Shown: positions 18,107 to 26,688, counted from the stretch's first letter. The stretch is 64,000 bases of DNA from Streptomyces marokkonensis (GCF_008312835.1 NZ_VSKS01000005.1:124001-188000), one strand, 5' to 3'. The notes: generated by a model not told the origin, from the letters alone. Program-made: numbers and translations.

Positions 18107-18148
18107 GCAGCTGGGGCCCGCACCCCAAAGGATGCGGGCCCCAGCTGC
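18107..18148 (-). terminator. Terminator of the cold-shock gene
   Basis: A perfect 16-bp stem (18107-18122 with 18133-18148, GCAGCTGGGGCCCGCA arm) with a 10-nt loop, starting 17 nt past the cold-shock stop. Confidence 0.85.
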
Positions 18149-18164
18149 GCGATGCGCTTCGGCG

Positions 18165-18368
18165 TCAGGCGGGAACGATGTTCTCCGCCGTCGGGCCCTT
18201 CTGGCCCTGCGCGATGTCGAAGGAGACCTTCTGGCCCTCGAGCAGCTCGCGGAAGCCCTGGGCGGCGATGTTCGAGTAGTGGGCGAACACGTCCGCGCCG
18301 CCGCCGTCCTGCTCGATGAAGCCGAAGCCCTTTTCCGCGTTGAACCACTTCACGGTTCCAGTAGCCAT
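18165..18368 (-). CDS. Cold-shock protein (CspA family)
   Basis: 67 aa, [20 protein letters not shown], with RNP1 (KGFGFI) and RNP2 (VFAHYS): a single-stranded nucleic acid binding CSD used as an RNA chaperone. A strong AAAGGAG precedes the ATG by 7 nt. The region upstream to about 18545 is an apparently untranslated leader, as is usual for csp genes. Followed by a 16-bp terminator stem. Confidence 0.95.
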   Translation of the reverse strand: MATGTVKWFNAEKGFGFIEQDGGGADVFAHYSNIAAQGFRELLEGQKVSFDIAQGQKGPTAENIVPA

Positions 18369-19119
18369 GTCATATCTCCTTTGGGGCAGTGCGTCGACGT
18401 CCGCCCTGTGCGGACACCGTGTCGCCGCGATGATCACCCCGCCCGGAAAAGACCGGAAATGCACAAGCACTTCCCCCGGCACGGATGCCGGCGGAGAGTG
18501 CTTGAAGTTTCGGGAACCACAACTGCAACTGCGATCGACAGTAGCACGCTGCGGCGCTCCGTGTATTTCGGTGAATTACGCTCCGTTCGCTGCTCCAAGG
18601 AAACTGCCCGCACTTCGCGTTGAATTCTTGTCCCGCGGCTGCAGATACGGGGTGCCCGGGAGCCGGGAAAAGCGGCCGCGGACGATGTCCTGCCGGCTCC
18701 TGCCTCCCCTGCCGCGGCGTCCGGAGCCGCCGCGGGCGGCGCCGCCTGGGCGCTGACCGTCCGGGCCGCGCGTACCGCGACGCGGGCTACGAGGCCGGCG
18801 GTTCCTTGTCCGCGCCTGGTCCTGCTTACTGCTTCTGAACGGTCACGCCCTTCGCCTGCGGAAGCCCGAGCCACCATCGGACCGTGGCTGTCTCCTGTAC
18901 CCGAGCACGGCCGTGGGACGGGCGTCGCTCGTCAGCCGGCGGTCGTGCCGGGGCGGGGATCGACCGACCGGATGCGGTCACCGAGGGCGGAAACAGGGCA
19001 CTGGTGGGCCGGCCGCCGCGCGGACCGCGCTCAGGCCCGCGCCGTCCGAGTCCGGGGTGGCGACCACTGGGTGGGGGCTCCTCCCCGTGGTGGCACGCGC
19101 GTGGCTCGGCGCCCCACGA
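18369..19119. other. Long intergenic region between csp and desaturase
   Basis: About 750 nt with no reading frame that I trust; open stretches on both strands have Arg/Pro/Ala shadow composition. The 18369-18545 part is the probable promoter/5' leader of the cold-shock gene. At 19091-19107 there is a 15/17 match to a motif that recurs beside the tRNA-Arg att copies (GGCACG-NN-TGTGGCACG). Confidence 0.5.
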
Positions 19120-19162
19120 CGAAGGGCCGGCCCGGGAGGTGATCCGTCCGAGGCCGGCCCTT
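19120..19162 (-). terminator. Terminator of the desaturase gene
   Basis: GAAGGGCCGGCC (19120-19131) pairs with GGCCGGCCCTTC (19151-19162), 46 nt past the desaturase stop. Sequence and spacing resemble the hairpins that precede each tRNA-Arg att copy downstream. Confidence 0.7.
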
Positions 19163-19207
19163 CTGGCTGTGACCGTGTCACGGCCTCCGACGGCTCCGGC
19201 CGCTTTC

Positions 19208-20251
19208 TCAGGCGGGGACGCGGGCGTGCCGCAGTGGTGCTCCGGCCTGGTGGAGACTGGCGAGGGCCAGCCGGTAGGAGGCGATCAACCCGGTCTCCAC
19301 GTAGTCCACACCCAGTTCCTGGCAGTGGCGCCGCACGATGGTCCGGGCCCTGCGCAGGTTGGGGCTGGGCATGCTGGGGAACAGGTGGTGCTCGATCTGG
19401 TGGTTCAGCCCGCCCAGTGCGATGTCGGTGAACCTGCCGCCGCGCACGTTGCGTGAGGTGAGCACCTGGCGGCGGAGGAAGTCCGGGCGGTCCGCGCCCT
19501 TCAGGATCGGCATGCCCTTGTGGTTGGGCGCGAAGACGGAACCGAGGTAGACGCCGAACAGGCACTGGTGGACGGCGACGAAAGCGATCGCCATGCCAGG
19601 CGGCAGCAGCCACAGCAGCACGGTCAGGTACAGCGCGAAGTGCGCGAACAGCAGGACACCGTCGAGCGTGCGGTGCTTGAGCGAGCGATTGGCCAGTGCC
19701 CTCGCGCTCGACACGTGCAGGTTGAACCCCTCCAGGGTGAGGAGCGGGAAGAACAGGAACGCCTGCCGGCGCCCGATCAGGCGGGGGAGCCCCTTGGCGG
19801 CCCGCGCCTGGTCCTGGGACCAGACCAGCAGGTCCGGGGCGAGGTCGGGGTCGAGTTCCTCGTGGTTGGGATTGGCGTGGTGGCGGGTGTGCTTGTCCTG
19901 CCACCATCCGTAGCCCATCCCGATACCGGCACCGGCGATCCGTCCGGACACCTCACTGGCCCGGCGCCGGCGGAACACCTGACGGTGCGCCGCGTCATGG
20001 GCGAGCAGGGCGACCTGGCCGAAGACGACGGCGAGGAAGGCGGCGACCGCCAGTGTCCACCAGCTGTCGCCGACGAGTGCGACGGCGGCCCAACCGGTGA
20101 CGTAGAGCCCGGCCACCACCGTGATGCGCAGGGCGTAGTAGCCGGGACGGCGCTCCATCAGCCCGGCGGCGGCGATCTTTCTCGACAAGCGGGCGAAGTC
20201 ACTGCCGGACGCCTCCGAGGGCGTGGGGCGGACCGTGGTGTCACTGCTCAT
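19208..20251 (-). CDS. Membrane fatty-acid / acyl-lipid desaturase
   Basis: 347 aa starting MSSDTTVRPTPSEASGSDFA (GGAGAG 14 nt upstream). Three histidine boxes are complete: HDAAH, HTRHH and QIEHH, the last with the Gln typical of front-end/acyl-lipid desaturases. Two hydrophobic pairs flank them. It would introduce a cis double bond using O2, iron and a reductant, adjusting membrane fluidity; placement next to a cold-shock gene fits. No ferredoxin or reductase gene is adjacent. Confidence 0.9.
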   Translation of the reverse strand: MSSDTTVRPTPSEASGSDFARLSRKIAAAGLMERRPGYYALRITVVAGLYVTGWAAVALVGDSWWTLAVAAFLAVVFGQVALLAHDAAHRQVFRRRRASEVSGRIAGAGIGMGYGWWQDKHTRHHANPNHEELDPDLAPDLLVWSQDQARAAKGLPRLIGRRQAFLFFPLLTLEGFNLHVSSARALANRSLKHRTLDGVLLFAHFALYLTVLLWLLPPGMAIAFVAVHQCLFGVYLGSVFAPNHKGMPILKGADRPDFLRRQVLTSRNVRGGRFTDIALGGLNHQIEHHLFPSMPSPNLRRARTIVRRHCQELGVDYVETGLIASYRLALASLHQAGAPLRHARVPA

Positions 20252-20570
20252 GATGGTGGGACTCTCTCCGAAGGAGGCCGATGGCTCGGCGCCGCCCCGG
20301 GAGCCGCTGGGACCGGGCCGCAGGCAGAGCGTCACGTCCTCCGTGATGTGCGTGCGGACGCATCGCGCCCGGCGCGGAGCAAGGGGGACGTCTGCTTCGT
20401 CGGTCAGCGGCTGCGCAGGCCCTCTTTCCGCGACCGGGTACCCCGCCGGAGGTGTTTCACACCGTCACATGACGGGGCTTCCGGAGCGGTCTCGCATGCC
20501 GGCGGAACCGACTCCGGCCCGGTGAGGCGGGTCCCGCTGATCGGTGATGAGTGCGCGGACGCCTGACCGG
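20252..20570. other. Promoter region upstream of the desaturase
   Basis: 319 nt with no gene. It holds the palindrome CCGTCA-CA-TGACGG at 20462-20475, about 210 nt upstream of the desaturase start, and otherwise nothing distinctive. Confidence 0.4.
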
Positions 20571-21356
20571 TCAAGCCGCGGTCTCGGTGATGAGGACGGC
20601 AACGGTGACCGGTCCAGGGGCGTCGGAGGCCGCCGCGTGGGCCACGGCGGCCCGGACGGCGCGGGCGACTTCCAGGGGGTGGTGCTTGGGGGCGACCGAG
20701 AGGTGGACCTCGACACGCCGGCCGGGCGGGTCGGCTTGGTCCTCCATCCTGACCGGGCGGCTCCCCAGCACGGTGGTGAGGCCGGCGACGCCCGGAACAC
20801 CCGTCGCGGCGTCCGCCAGGTCCCTGACGGGCCCCCGCAGGGAGCCGGCTCCGGCCACCGGGAGCGAACCCCGCGCGGCTGCGGCTGCGGCTCCGGGCGG
20901 GTCCTGAGGCGCGGGCGTCATGGATCTCGCCGCGGTCCGCGGCTTCGTACCCGTCTGCGGGACCTCATGGAGATCCGTGACGCGCAGGTCGGCCGTCACC
21001 GTGACCAGGCCGAGCCGTCGAGCGGCCGCGTCCAGCAGCGCGCTCCTCAACTGGTCGGCTGTTTCGGGCAGCGGCTGCCCGAGTGATGCCGAAAAGGCGG
21101 CGTCGATCCTGAGCGGGCCCGGCGGCATAGCGCTGGCCGGCGGACGGACGGCCGGCTCGGACACGGGTTCGAGCGGCTCCGGCCCGATGCGCAGGGACTC
21201 CAGCCGCACCCCGGGGATCTCGTCCGCGGCACGCCCGAGTGCCTGGGTGGCCGCTTGCTCGGTGATCCATGCCCCGTCGGCGGGTCCGCCCAGGGGAAGC
21301 AGCCGGCCCAGGTCGAGCCGGCGCCGTACCGCCTGCGTCCACGCCTCGGTCTTCAC
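20571..21356 (-). CDS. Asp23-associated protein of the 'nucleopolyhedrovirus P10' annotation group
   Basis: 261 aa from the GTG at 21356. It has two domains, each with a short alpha/beta pattern reminiscent of Asp23/Gls24 (ATQALGRAADEIPGVRLESL ... LRIDAAFSASLGQPLPETAD; PVRDLADAATGVPGVAGLTT ... VEVHLSVAPKHHPLEVARAV), joined by an Ala/Pro linker. In Streptomyces this protein sits divergent from asp23 genes, exactly as here. Probably an envelope-stress accessory; the biochemical role is unknown. The P10 label is a naming artefact. Confidence 0.6.
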   Translation of the reverse strand: MKTEAWTQAVRRRLDLGRLLPLGGPADGAWITEQAATQALGRAADEIPGVRLESLRIGPEPLEPVSEPAVRPPASAMPPGPLRIDAAFSASLGQPLPETADQLRSALLDAAARRLGLVTVTADLRVTDLHEVPQTGTKPRTAARSMTPAPQDPPGAAAAAARGSLPVAGAGSLRGPVRDLADAATGVPGVAGLTTVLGSRPVRMEDQADPPGRRVEVHLSVAPKHHPLEVARAVRAAVAHAAASDAPGPVTVAVLITETAA

Positions 21357-21442
21357 CGCCCTCGCACCCTCTCTCTCAGACCACTGGTCCGACCCTCTCG
21401 CTGCGCACCGCATTCAAGTCCTGCAGTGCGCACTAAGATGAA

Positions 21443-21448
21443 TATAAT
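21443..21448 (+). promoter_or_regulatory. TATAAT -10 candidate for the asp23 operon
   Basis: A perfect TATAAT hexamer in an unusually AT-rich patch, 46 nt upstream of the asp23 start. CTGCAG sits 16 nt upstream as a poor -35. The divergent gene starts 87 nt away, so this is the natural promoter interval. Confidence 0.4.
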
Positions 21449-21493
21449 CAGAAAAATCAGGGCAAGGTGGACCTCTGAGGGAGGATTATCCCG

Positions 21494-21925
21494 ATGACTG
21501 AGAACACCGGCGCAAGGCACGGTGGCGCTCCCGCTTCTCGTGGCCGGACGACGGTCGCCGACGTGGTGGTGGAGAAGATCGCCGGAATGGCGGCACGGGA
21601 CGTGCCTGGCGTCCATGCCCTGGGAAGCGGTTTCGCCCGCTCCATGGGATCCATGAGGGAGCGGATGCCCGGCGCCGGCAGCGGCAAGTCCGTCACCCGC
21701 GGGGTCGGTGTCGAGGTCGGAGAGCGGCAGGCGGCCATCGACCTGGAGATCGTCGTCGACTACGGCGTGTCGATCACGGACGTGGCCGGTGAGGTGAGGG
21801 AGAACGTGATTGCCGCCGTGGAGCGGATGGCGGGTCGGGACGTCGTCGAAGTCAACATCACGGTCAGCGATGTGAAGCTCCCCGACGAGGAGGACGAAGG
21901 GGAGGAACGGCAGCGGATCCAGTAG
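21494..21925 (+). CDS. Asp23/Gls24 family envelope stress response protein
   Basis: 143 aa. TTVADVVVEKIAGMAARDVP begins the Asp23 core, followed by GVGVEVGERQAAIDLEIVVD and EVRENVIAAVERMAGRDVVE. In Staphylococcus, Asp23 is a cytosolic shell protein anchored to the membrane by AmaP; here an AmaP-like protein is encoded three genes on. Strong GGGAGG ribosome site. First gene of a tightly packed operon running to about 24 kb. Confidence 0.9.
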   Translation: MTENTGARHGGAPASRGRTTVADVVVEKIAGMAARDVPGVHALGSGFARSMGSMRERMPGAGSGKSVTRGVGVEVGERQAAIDLEIVVDYGVSITDVAGEVRENVIAAVERMAGRDVVEVNITVSDVKLPDEEDEGEERQRIQ

Positions 21926-21964
21926 CCGGGGCCGCAGCGGCCCGGGTGAGCGAAGGAGCGCGTG

Positions 21965-22192
21965 ATGAGCAGGTCCGTGGTGGGCTTGATGGCCGGAATG
22001 GCGCTGGGATTCGCCGCGTATTTCGGTGATTTCTGGGCGTTCCTGCTGGTGCTCGGGCTGGGCGTCGTCGGTCTCGTGGTCGGGCGGTTCACCGAAGGTG
22101 ATCTCGAACCGGGAGACTTCGTCCGCCGCCGGGACCGGCAGGACCGGATCCGCGACGACCGTCGACGGGCTCGAGGAGACTGGCGGCAGTGA
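21965..22192 (+). CDS. Small membrane protein of the Asp23 operon (DUF2273-like)
   Basis: 75 aa: MSRSVVGLMAGMALGFAAYF and LLVLGLGVVGLVVGRF make two TM segments, followed by a charged Arg/Asp tail. Small two-TM proteins (DUF2273) are regular partners of AmaP/Asp23. AAGGAG is 7 nt before the ATG at 21965; a GTG three bases earlier is also possible. Its stop overlaps the next start (GTGA, 22189-22192). Confidence 0.8.
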   Translation: MSRSVVGLMAGMALGFAAYFGDFWAFLLVLGLGVVGLVVGRFTEGDLEPGDFVRRRDRQDRIRDDRRRARGDWRQ

Positions 22193-22635
22193 CCGTTGAA
22201 GCCGAGCAGCGGCGTCCGGGCATCCCCCGTGAGGAGCGCGGTGCGACCACCGTCGCCGACCGGGTCGTCGCGAAGATCGCCTCCCGCGTGGCGCGCGAGG
22301 CGCTGAGCCGGTTCACCGAGTCGGCCGGCCGAGTACCGCCGGGCCGCCGGACGCCCCATGTGACCACCTCCGTGCGGCGGGCACCGGAGCGGCAGACCGC
22401 AGGGCGGGACGGCGAGTCCGCCGCCGGACGGCCGGCGCTCGGCGAGGCACGGCTGCGCATCACCGTCGAGCTCGGCTATCCGTCCGACATCGGTGCGCAG
22501 TGCGCCGCGGTGCGCCGGGAGGTCACCGAACGGCTCAGCACATGGTCCGGTATGGACGTGTCGGATTTCGTGGTGTCGGTCGGGAGACTGCACACGCGGC
22601 ACACGCGGCACACGGACCAGGAAAGGGTGAGATGA
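22189..22635 (+). CDS. Second Asp23-like protein
   Basis: 148 aa. TTVADRVVAKIASRVAREAL matches the first Asp23 gene closely; the middle is replaced by an Arg/Pro-rich insert before the second half LRITVELGYPSDIGAQ...VTERLSTWSGMDV. Two Asp23 paralogues in one operon suggest mixed assemblies. Overlaps both neighbours by 4 nt (GTGA and ATGA). Confidence 0.75.
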   Translation: MTVEAEQRRPGIPREERGATTVADRVVAKIASRVAREALSRFTESAGRVPPGRRTPHVTTSVRRAPERQTAGRDGESAAGRPALGEARLRITVELGYPSDIGAQCAAVRREVTERLSTWSGMDVSDFVVSVGRLHTRHTRHTDQERVR

Positions 22636-23366
22636 GCGCGAACCCCCGGCGGCAGCCGGCCGGTGACAGCGGCCTTCCCCCCGAACCCGGAAAGGCGCAC
22701 CCTTCCACGGACGGCGCCCCGGGCAAGGACCTTGCCCCGGGCGAGTACGGCGCCCCGGGCAAGGACGCGACAACAGCCGGCTCGACGTCAGCTGTCGAGG
22801 CATCGGGCCGGCCGCGGCGCCGATTCTGGTCGACGCGGCGGATTCCCGCGGCCCTGGTGGCCCTGCTGTCCGCCGCGGCCGTGGGACTGCTCCTGTACGA
22901 CGTGGTCTCGGTCCGTGCGGGCAGGTCCGCGATGCGATGGCGGCGGCGGCTCGCCGAGGAACTGGCCACACGACCACTGGACGACGTCTGGATGATCGTC
23001 GGGGCCGCGGTGGCCATGGCCCTCGGCCTGTGGCTTTTCCTGCTGGCGGTGACGCCGGGACTGCGCAGGCTGCTGTCCATGCGGCAGCCCTCCGGCATCC
23101 CCCGGAGGGAGGAGGTCCGCGCCGGGCTCGACCGCCGCGCGGCCGCCCTGGTCCTGCGCGACCGGGCCGTGCAGGTGCCCGGTGTCCAGTCGGCACGGGT
23201 CGCCGTCGGCCGCCGGAAGGTCAAAGCCCGGGCACGCGCCCATTTCCGCGACATCGAGGACGTCCGCGCGGACCTGGACTCCACGCTGGGCGAGGCCGTG
23301 ACGTTCCTGGGTCTCGCCCGGCAACCCAAGCTGACCGTGCGCGTCCGGCGCCCGAAGAAGGGCTGA
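22632..23366 (+). CDS. DUF6286-type membrane protein
   Basis: 244 aa. A disordered Gly/Pro/Asp-rich N-terminus (with repeated APGKD) is followed by TM segments (IPAALVALLSAAAVGLLLYD; WMIVGAAVAMALGLWLFLLA) and a C-terminal alkaline-shock-like domain (LDRRAAALVLRDRAVQVPGV, RAHFRDIEDVRADLDSTLGE). This is the AmaP-like DUF6286 organisation. ATGA overlap with the upstream gene. Confidence 0.75.
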   Translation: MSANPRRQPAGDSGLPPEPGKAHPSTDGAPGKDLAPGEYGAPGKDATTAGSTSAVEASGRPRRRFWSTRRIPAALVALLSAAAVGLLLYDVVSVRAGRSAMRWRRRLAEELATRPLDDVWMIVGAAVAMALGLWLFLLAVTPGLRRLLSMRQPSGIPRREEVRAGLDRRAAALVLRDRAVQVPGVQSARVAVGRRKVKARARAHFRDIEDVRADLDSTLGEAVTFLGLARQPKLTVRVRRPKKG

Positions 23367-23969
23367 GTGATCCCGATGCTCAAGACGGCGAACCGGGTGC
23401 TGCTGGGGCTTCTCGGCCTCGGACTGTTCGCCCTGGGCGGCAGCGTGCTGCTGGGCGCCCTGGACCTGCCCAACCGCTGGGACTTCGGCCTGCCGGGCTG
23501 GTGGCCCTTCCGCGGGCCGGACGATGTGGTGCTGGGCACCGAGGGACGCACCCGGTGGCGGGACGAGGGCTGGTGGTGGCCGACCGTCATCGCGGTGCTC
23601 GCCGTGCTGCTGGCCCTGCTGCTGTGGTGGCTCCTCGCCCAGCGCAGGCGCCGCCTGGGCGGCGTCCTCGTCGACAGCGGGGACGGCGCGGCGGCCCGAC
23701 TCGACGGCCGCACACTGGAGGACGTGATCGAGGAAGAGGCGCAGGCCCTGGAGGGGGTCTCGCGGGCTCATGTACGGCTGACGGGCCGAAGTACCGCACC
23801 GGCCGCACGCGTACGGCTCCTGCTGGAGCCTCACGCCGATCCGGCGCGGACTCTGGGGCGACTGAGCCGGGAGACCCTCGCGCACGCACGGGACTCGGCC
23901 GGCCTGGACAGCCTCCCCACGAAGGTCCGGCTCAACGAAGTCCGCCACCACGCACAACGCGCCGCCTGA
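23367..23969 (+). CDS. amaP: Alkaline shock response membrane anchor protein (AmaP)
   Basis: 200 aa (GTG at 23367 immediately after the upstream stop; ATG at 23376 also possible). Two TM helices (RVLLGLLGLGLFALGGSVLL; VIAVLAVLLALLLWWLL) bracket an extracytoplasmic Trp-rich loop. The C-terminal cytoplasmic domain contains LEDVIEEEAQALEGVSRAHV, matching AmaP. It would tether the Asp23 proteins to the membrane. Confidence 0.8.
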   Translation: MIPMLKTANRVLLGLLGLGLFALGGSVLLGALDLPNRWDFGLPGWWPFRGPDDVVLGTEGRTRWRDEGWWWPTVIAVLAVLLALLLWWLLAQRRRRLGGVLVDSGDGAAARLDGRTLEDVIEEEAQALEGVSRAHVRLTGRSTAPAARVRLLLEPHADPARTLGRLSRETLAHARDSAGLDSLPTKVRLNEVRHHAQRAA

Positions 23970-24025
23970 GATCCCCTGGGCCGAAGTCGTCCACTCCGTG
24001 GTTCCTTCCAGGGAGGCATCTCGCC

Positions 24026-24196
24026 GTGGTCCTGTTCCTGTTCCTGCTCGTCGCCGGCATCGCCCTGATCGCCATCGGGGCGGGCGTCGACGGCATGCTC
24101 TACCTGCTGTCCGCCGGAGTGCTGCTCCTCATCGTCGACCTGCTCTACCTGGCGGCCCGCTCCCTGTGGCGCTCCCCTCGGCGCCCGGTCCGCTGA
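24026..24196 (+). CDS. Small two-TM hydrophobic protein
   Basis: 56 aa from a GTG at 24026 with GGGAGG 9 nt upstream: VVLFLFLLVAGIALIAIGAG and LLSAGVLLLIVDLLYLAARS, then a short Arg-rich tail. Same direction as the Asp23 operon and probably its last gene (56-nt gap). Function unknown. Confidence 0.6.
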   Translation: MVLFLFLLVAGIALIAIGAGVDGMLYLLSAGVLLLIVDLLYLAARSLWRSPRRPVR

Positions 24197-24241
24197 AGGG
24201 CCCGGCCGCGGCGGCGGACCCTTGGCGGCGCGGTTGTCGGC

Positions 24242-24620
24242 TCACTCCAGGCGGGCGGGATCACGCGGCTCTCCGTTCCGCCGTGCCCCGCGTCGCTCGC
24301 GGTGCCACCGCCGGAGCAGACGTTCGGAACCCGTGTCCGCGAGCAGTCGTGCGGTCTGCGGGGACGGGTGGTGCAGCCGCAGGGACGCGTGGGTCCCGGC
24401 GGCGTGCCGTGACGCGTCGAGGAAGACGCGCAGGCCGCTGCGGTCACAGCGGTCGACCGTGGTCAGATCGACGTCGATGGTGGTGATGCCGTCATGCAGG
24501 CACCGCTCCAGAGCGGCCCGCACCTGGGGCGCGGTGGCGGGATCGATCACACCGGCCAGGGTGACCAGTGCCCGCCTGCCCCGGTCGTGCCGGTAGATGT
24601 TCAGCTGCGGAAGGGTCATG
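24242..24620 (-). CDS. STAS-domain protein (anti-sigma-factor antagonist-like)
   Basis: 125 aa starting MTLPQLNIYRHDRGRRALVT. The STAS fold is clear (LAGVIDPATAPQVRAALERC, TTIDVDLTTVDRCDRSGLRV). The motif reads D-R-S-G-L where most antagonists have D-S-S/T-G-L, so the residue following Asp is Arg; regulatory phosphorylation may be altered. C-terminal tail is Arg-rich. Such proteins free an alternative sigma factor from its anti-sigma kinase. Convergent with the Asp23 operon. Confidence 0.8.
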
Positions 24621-24766
24621 ACGCCTCGGTTCGGATGCATCGGTCGCACGGGTCCCGCCCGCGCCTCGCCCGGCCCAGCCCGGGTGTACGCGCTGGGCAC
24701 GCGTCGCCGCGGACCGAGCCGACGGTTCGTACGCGCGGCCGGGCGGCCGGTGGGGACGCCGGATGA

Positions 24767-25036
24767 TCACCTGTGGCGAGTGGTACGGCTGCGGCGCGGA
24801 GCGGCCGCGGCCCCGTCGCCGTGGTCCCGTCGCTCACCGGAGCTCGGCGACTCCATCCGGTCCGGTCCCGCCGGGGGCTGCGGTGTCCCGCGGCCGCGGC
24901 CGCGGCGGCCGGGCAGGGGGGCGCTGTACCGGTACGCGGCGATTCTGTCGGCGTGCTGGAGGTTGAGCCGGTGGATCACGTACGCCGCCACCGCGACGAG
25001 GACCAGGAAGGCGGCGGCTGTCAGGAGGGCGTTCAT
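24767..25036 (-). CDS. Small single-TM protein
   Basis: 89 aa. MNALLTAAAFLVLVAVAAYV is an N-terminal TM helix, followed by IHRLNLQHADRIAAYRYSAP and a disordered Gly/Arg/Pro tail. GAGGTG precedes the ATG by 6 nt. It lies 10 nt downstream of the DUF5994 gene and is probably co-transcribed. Function unknown. Confidence 0.55.
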   Translation of the reverse strand: MNALLTAAAFLVLVAVAAYVIHRLNLQHADRIAAYRYSAPLPGRRGRGRGTPQPPAGPDRMESPSSGERRDHGDGAAAAPRRSRTTRHR

Positions 25037-25046
25037 GGGGGTCACC

Positions 25047-25643
25047 TCACATACCGATGATCAGCCGGCTGGCCAGACCGTGCGGACCGCTCTGCCGGGG
25101 AACGGCCGCGGACACCGCCGGGGCGCCGCCCTCGTACTCCCATGCCTCGTCCGGGTCGAGCGGCTGGTCGGCCGCGGAGACGCCGTGCCGGGCCGCGTCC
25201 GCGGCGATGAGCGCGCTCGCGGTCAGGGGCGGACCGTCGTGGTCGCACGCGGCCGCCATCAGCCGCGCCGCCGACTCCGCGCCGGTCTCGGGCGGGATGA
25301 CCAGGAGGTCCCAGCGGCCGGTGCCGTAGGAGAGCAGCAGCAGCGTGTGCGGGTCGATCTCCGGGGTGAACCAGCCGGCCTTGACGATGTGACCGTCCAC
25401 GGGGATCTTGCCGGGGATGACCGGCCAGTGCTCCGGGTTGACGGCGATGCGGGTGATGCGGCCCCACAGGGGGTCCAACACGTCCGTGAGCGCCGGCAGT
25501 TCGCTCAGCAGATCCCGGGAGCGTGGCCACCAGGCCCCGTCCAGGAGTCCGTGGGAGGTGCCGTCGGTCCTCAGCGCGAGACGCGCGGCCGGGGCAGCGA
25601 CGGGCTCAGGGTGCGGCAGGGTCGGGTACAAGGTCGCCGACAT
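25047..25643 (-). CDS. DUF5994 family protein
   Basis: 198 aa starting MSATLYPTLPHPEPVAAPAA. The core LLDGAWWPRSRDLLSELPAL...ITRIAVNPEHWP, GWFTPEIDPHTLLLLSYGTG and WDLLVIPPETGAESAARLMA is the DUF5994 pattern, widespread in Streptomyces and uncharacterised. No catalytic motif seen. Confidence 0.75.
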   Translation of the reverse strand: MSATLYPTLPHPEPVAAPAARLALRTDGTSHGLLDGAWWPRSRDLLSELPALTDVLDPLWGRITRIAVNPEHWPVIPGKIPVDGHIVKAGWFTPEIDPHTLLLLSYGTGRWDLLVIPPETGAESAARLMAAACDHDGPPLTASALIAADAARHGVSAADQPLDPDEAWEYEGGAPAVSAAVPRQSGPHGLASRLIIGM

Positions 25644-26298
25644 GATGCGGACCCGTCTCCGGACCGCCTCTGCGGCGGCCCGGGTTTCATCCTTCGCCGG
25701 GGACGACCCGGCGTGGAAGCCGGTGTGCGAGATGCCCTCGGTACTGTCCACACTACTCCGCGTTCCGCCGCGGCGCGGAGCAGTGGCCGCATGACCTGGC
25801 AGTCCGGCGGGCGTGCACACCCACACCTCTGCCGCCCGCGATCGACGCCGGACGGCAGAGCGGGCGGACGAGTTGAATGCCGGCTCCCTTCCGAACCCGC
25901 ACGCGACACGGCCTCCAGCCACCGGGTCCCCGATCCGAGCTGCCCGAAATGTCCCACGCCCAAGTCCCGGGAAGTGCCGAGCACGCAGTGCAGTCCCGGC
26001 GGCGAAGGGGCGGACCCGGCCGATCCCTCCGACCCACCGCTCCAGGAAGTTCCACGCCTGCTCCGGCGGCTGCCGACGACTGGCGCGTGCGTCCTCGTCC
26101 GACGTCGTTGATGTCAGCCGTTGATGTCAGCCGTGGATGTCGGGAGCTTGCTGTTCCGCAGCTCTGGAGCTCTGGTCGAATCGGCCAGTGACGGTCATTC
26201 CGGCCGTTGCCGGGCCCCGGGGGACGCTACCGGACGCGGGCGATTGCTGGGGTTGTGGTACCTGGCCGCCGTGCCGCAGGATCTCGGTGGGGGTGACC
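25644..26298. other. Left edge of the tRNA-Arg island, decayed sequence
   Basis: No credible gene. 25644-25760 is the DUF5994 promoter region. At 26037-26053 the string CCGCTCCAGGAAGTTC resembles the degraded att copy at 27953 (CCGCTTCAAGAAGTTC), and 26096-26145 matches the sequence that follows that copy. This is therefore the probable outer boundary of the accretion island. Confidence 0.55.
26107..26145. repeat. Three tandem 13-nt repeats (integrase arm-site-like), copy 1
   Basis: GTTGATGTCAGCC at 26107-26119 and 26120-26132 (identical), then GTGGATGTCGGGA at 26133-26145. Similar tandem pairs follow two of the att copies (28049-28074 and 36200-36225). Short ordered direct repeats a fixed side of an att core are typical integrase arm-binding sites (inference). 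Confidence 0.6.
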
Positions 26299-26688
26299 AT
26301 GGAACGGCATGTGCTGGAGAAGCTGTTGGCCGGTGACGACGAGGCGTCCGTGGCCGCTCTGGCCGCCCTCCGCAGCGGCGCCACCTACAAGGTCCGGGAG
26401 GCGACGCTTCCCGCGGAACAGCATGCCGGGGTCTTTGCGCGCCGGCTTCGGCGTATACGGCTGCACGGAGTCGAACCTCTCGGGCTGGAACGAATGGTGC
26501 GGCTCCTCCGTGAGCATGGTCGGCCGGTGCGCGGAGGGCTGATCGATTCCGCCGATCAGAGGTGGACCTTCCTGTGCTACTTCACCGAAGACGGCAGCGC
26601 ACTGGTGGCCTGCGCCCGCTTTCAGCGGTGGGTCGAGCAATCACCGCTTCAGGAGTTCGATGCGGGACCGCTGAAGCTGCAGCGGTGA
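26299..26688 (+). CDS. Hypothetical protein, island cargo
   Basis: 129 aa starting MERHVLEKLLAGDDEASVAA (a GTG six bases earlier is also possible). Composition looks coding: helical N-half with Leu/Ala/Arg, then DQRWTFLCYFTEDGSALVAC, which suggests a small alpha/beta domain. No signal peptide or TM. No family recognised. First gene after the arm-site repeats. Confidence 0.5.
   Translation: MERHVLEKLLAGDDEASVAALAALRSGATYKVREATLPAEQHAGVFARRLRRIRLHGVEPLGLERMVRLLREHGRPVRGGLIDSADQRWTFLCYFTEDGSALVACARFQRWVEQSPLQEFDAGPLKLQR

Noticed and set aside
18434-18877. 147-aa minus-strand reading frame upstream of csp
   Set aside because: Composition is Arg/Ala/Ser shadow-like, no ribosome site, overlaps the csp leader.
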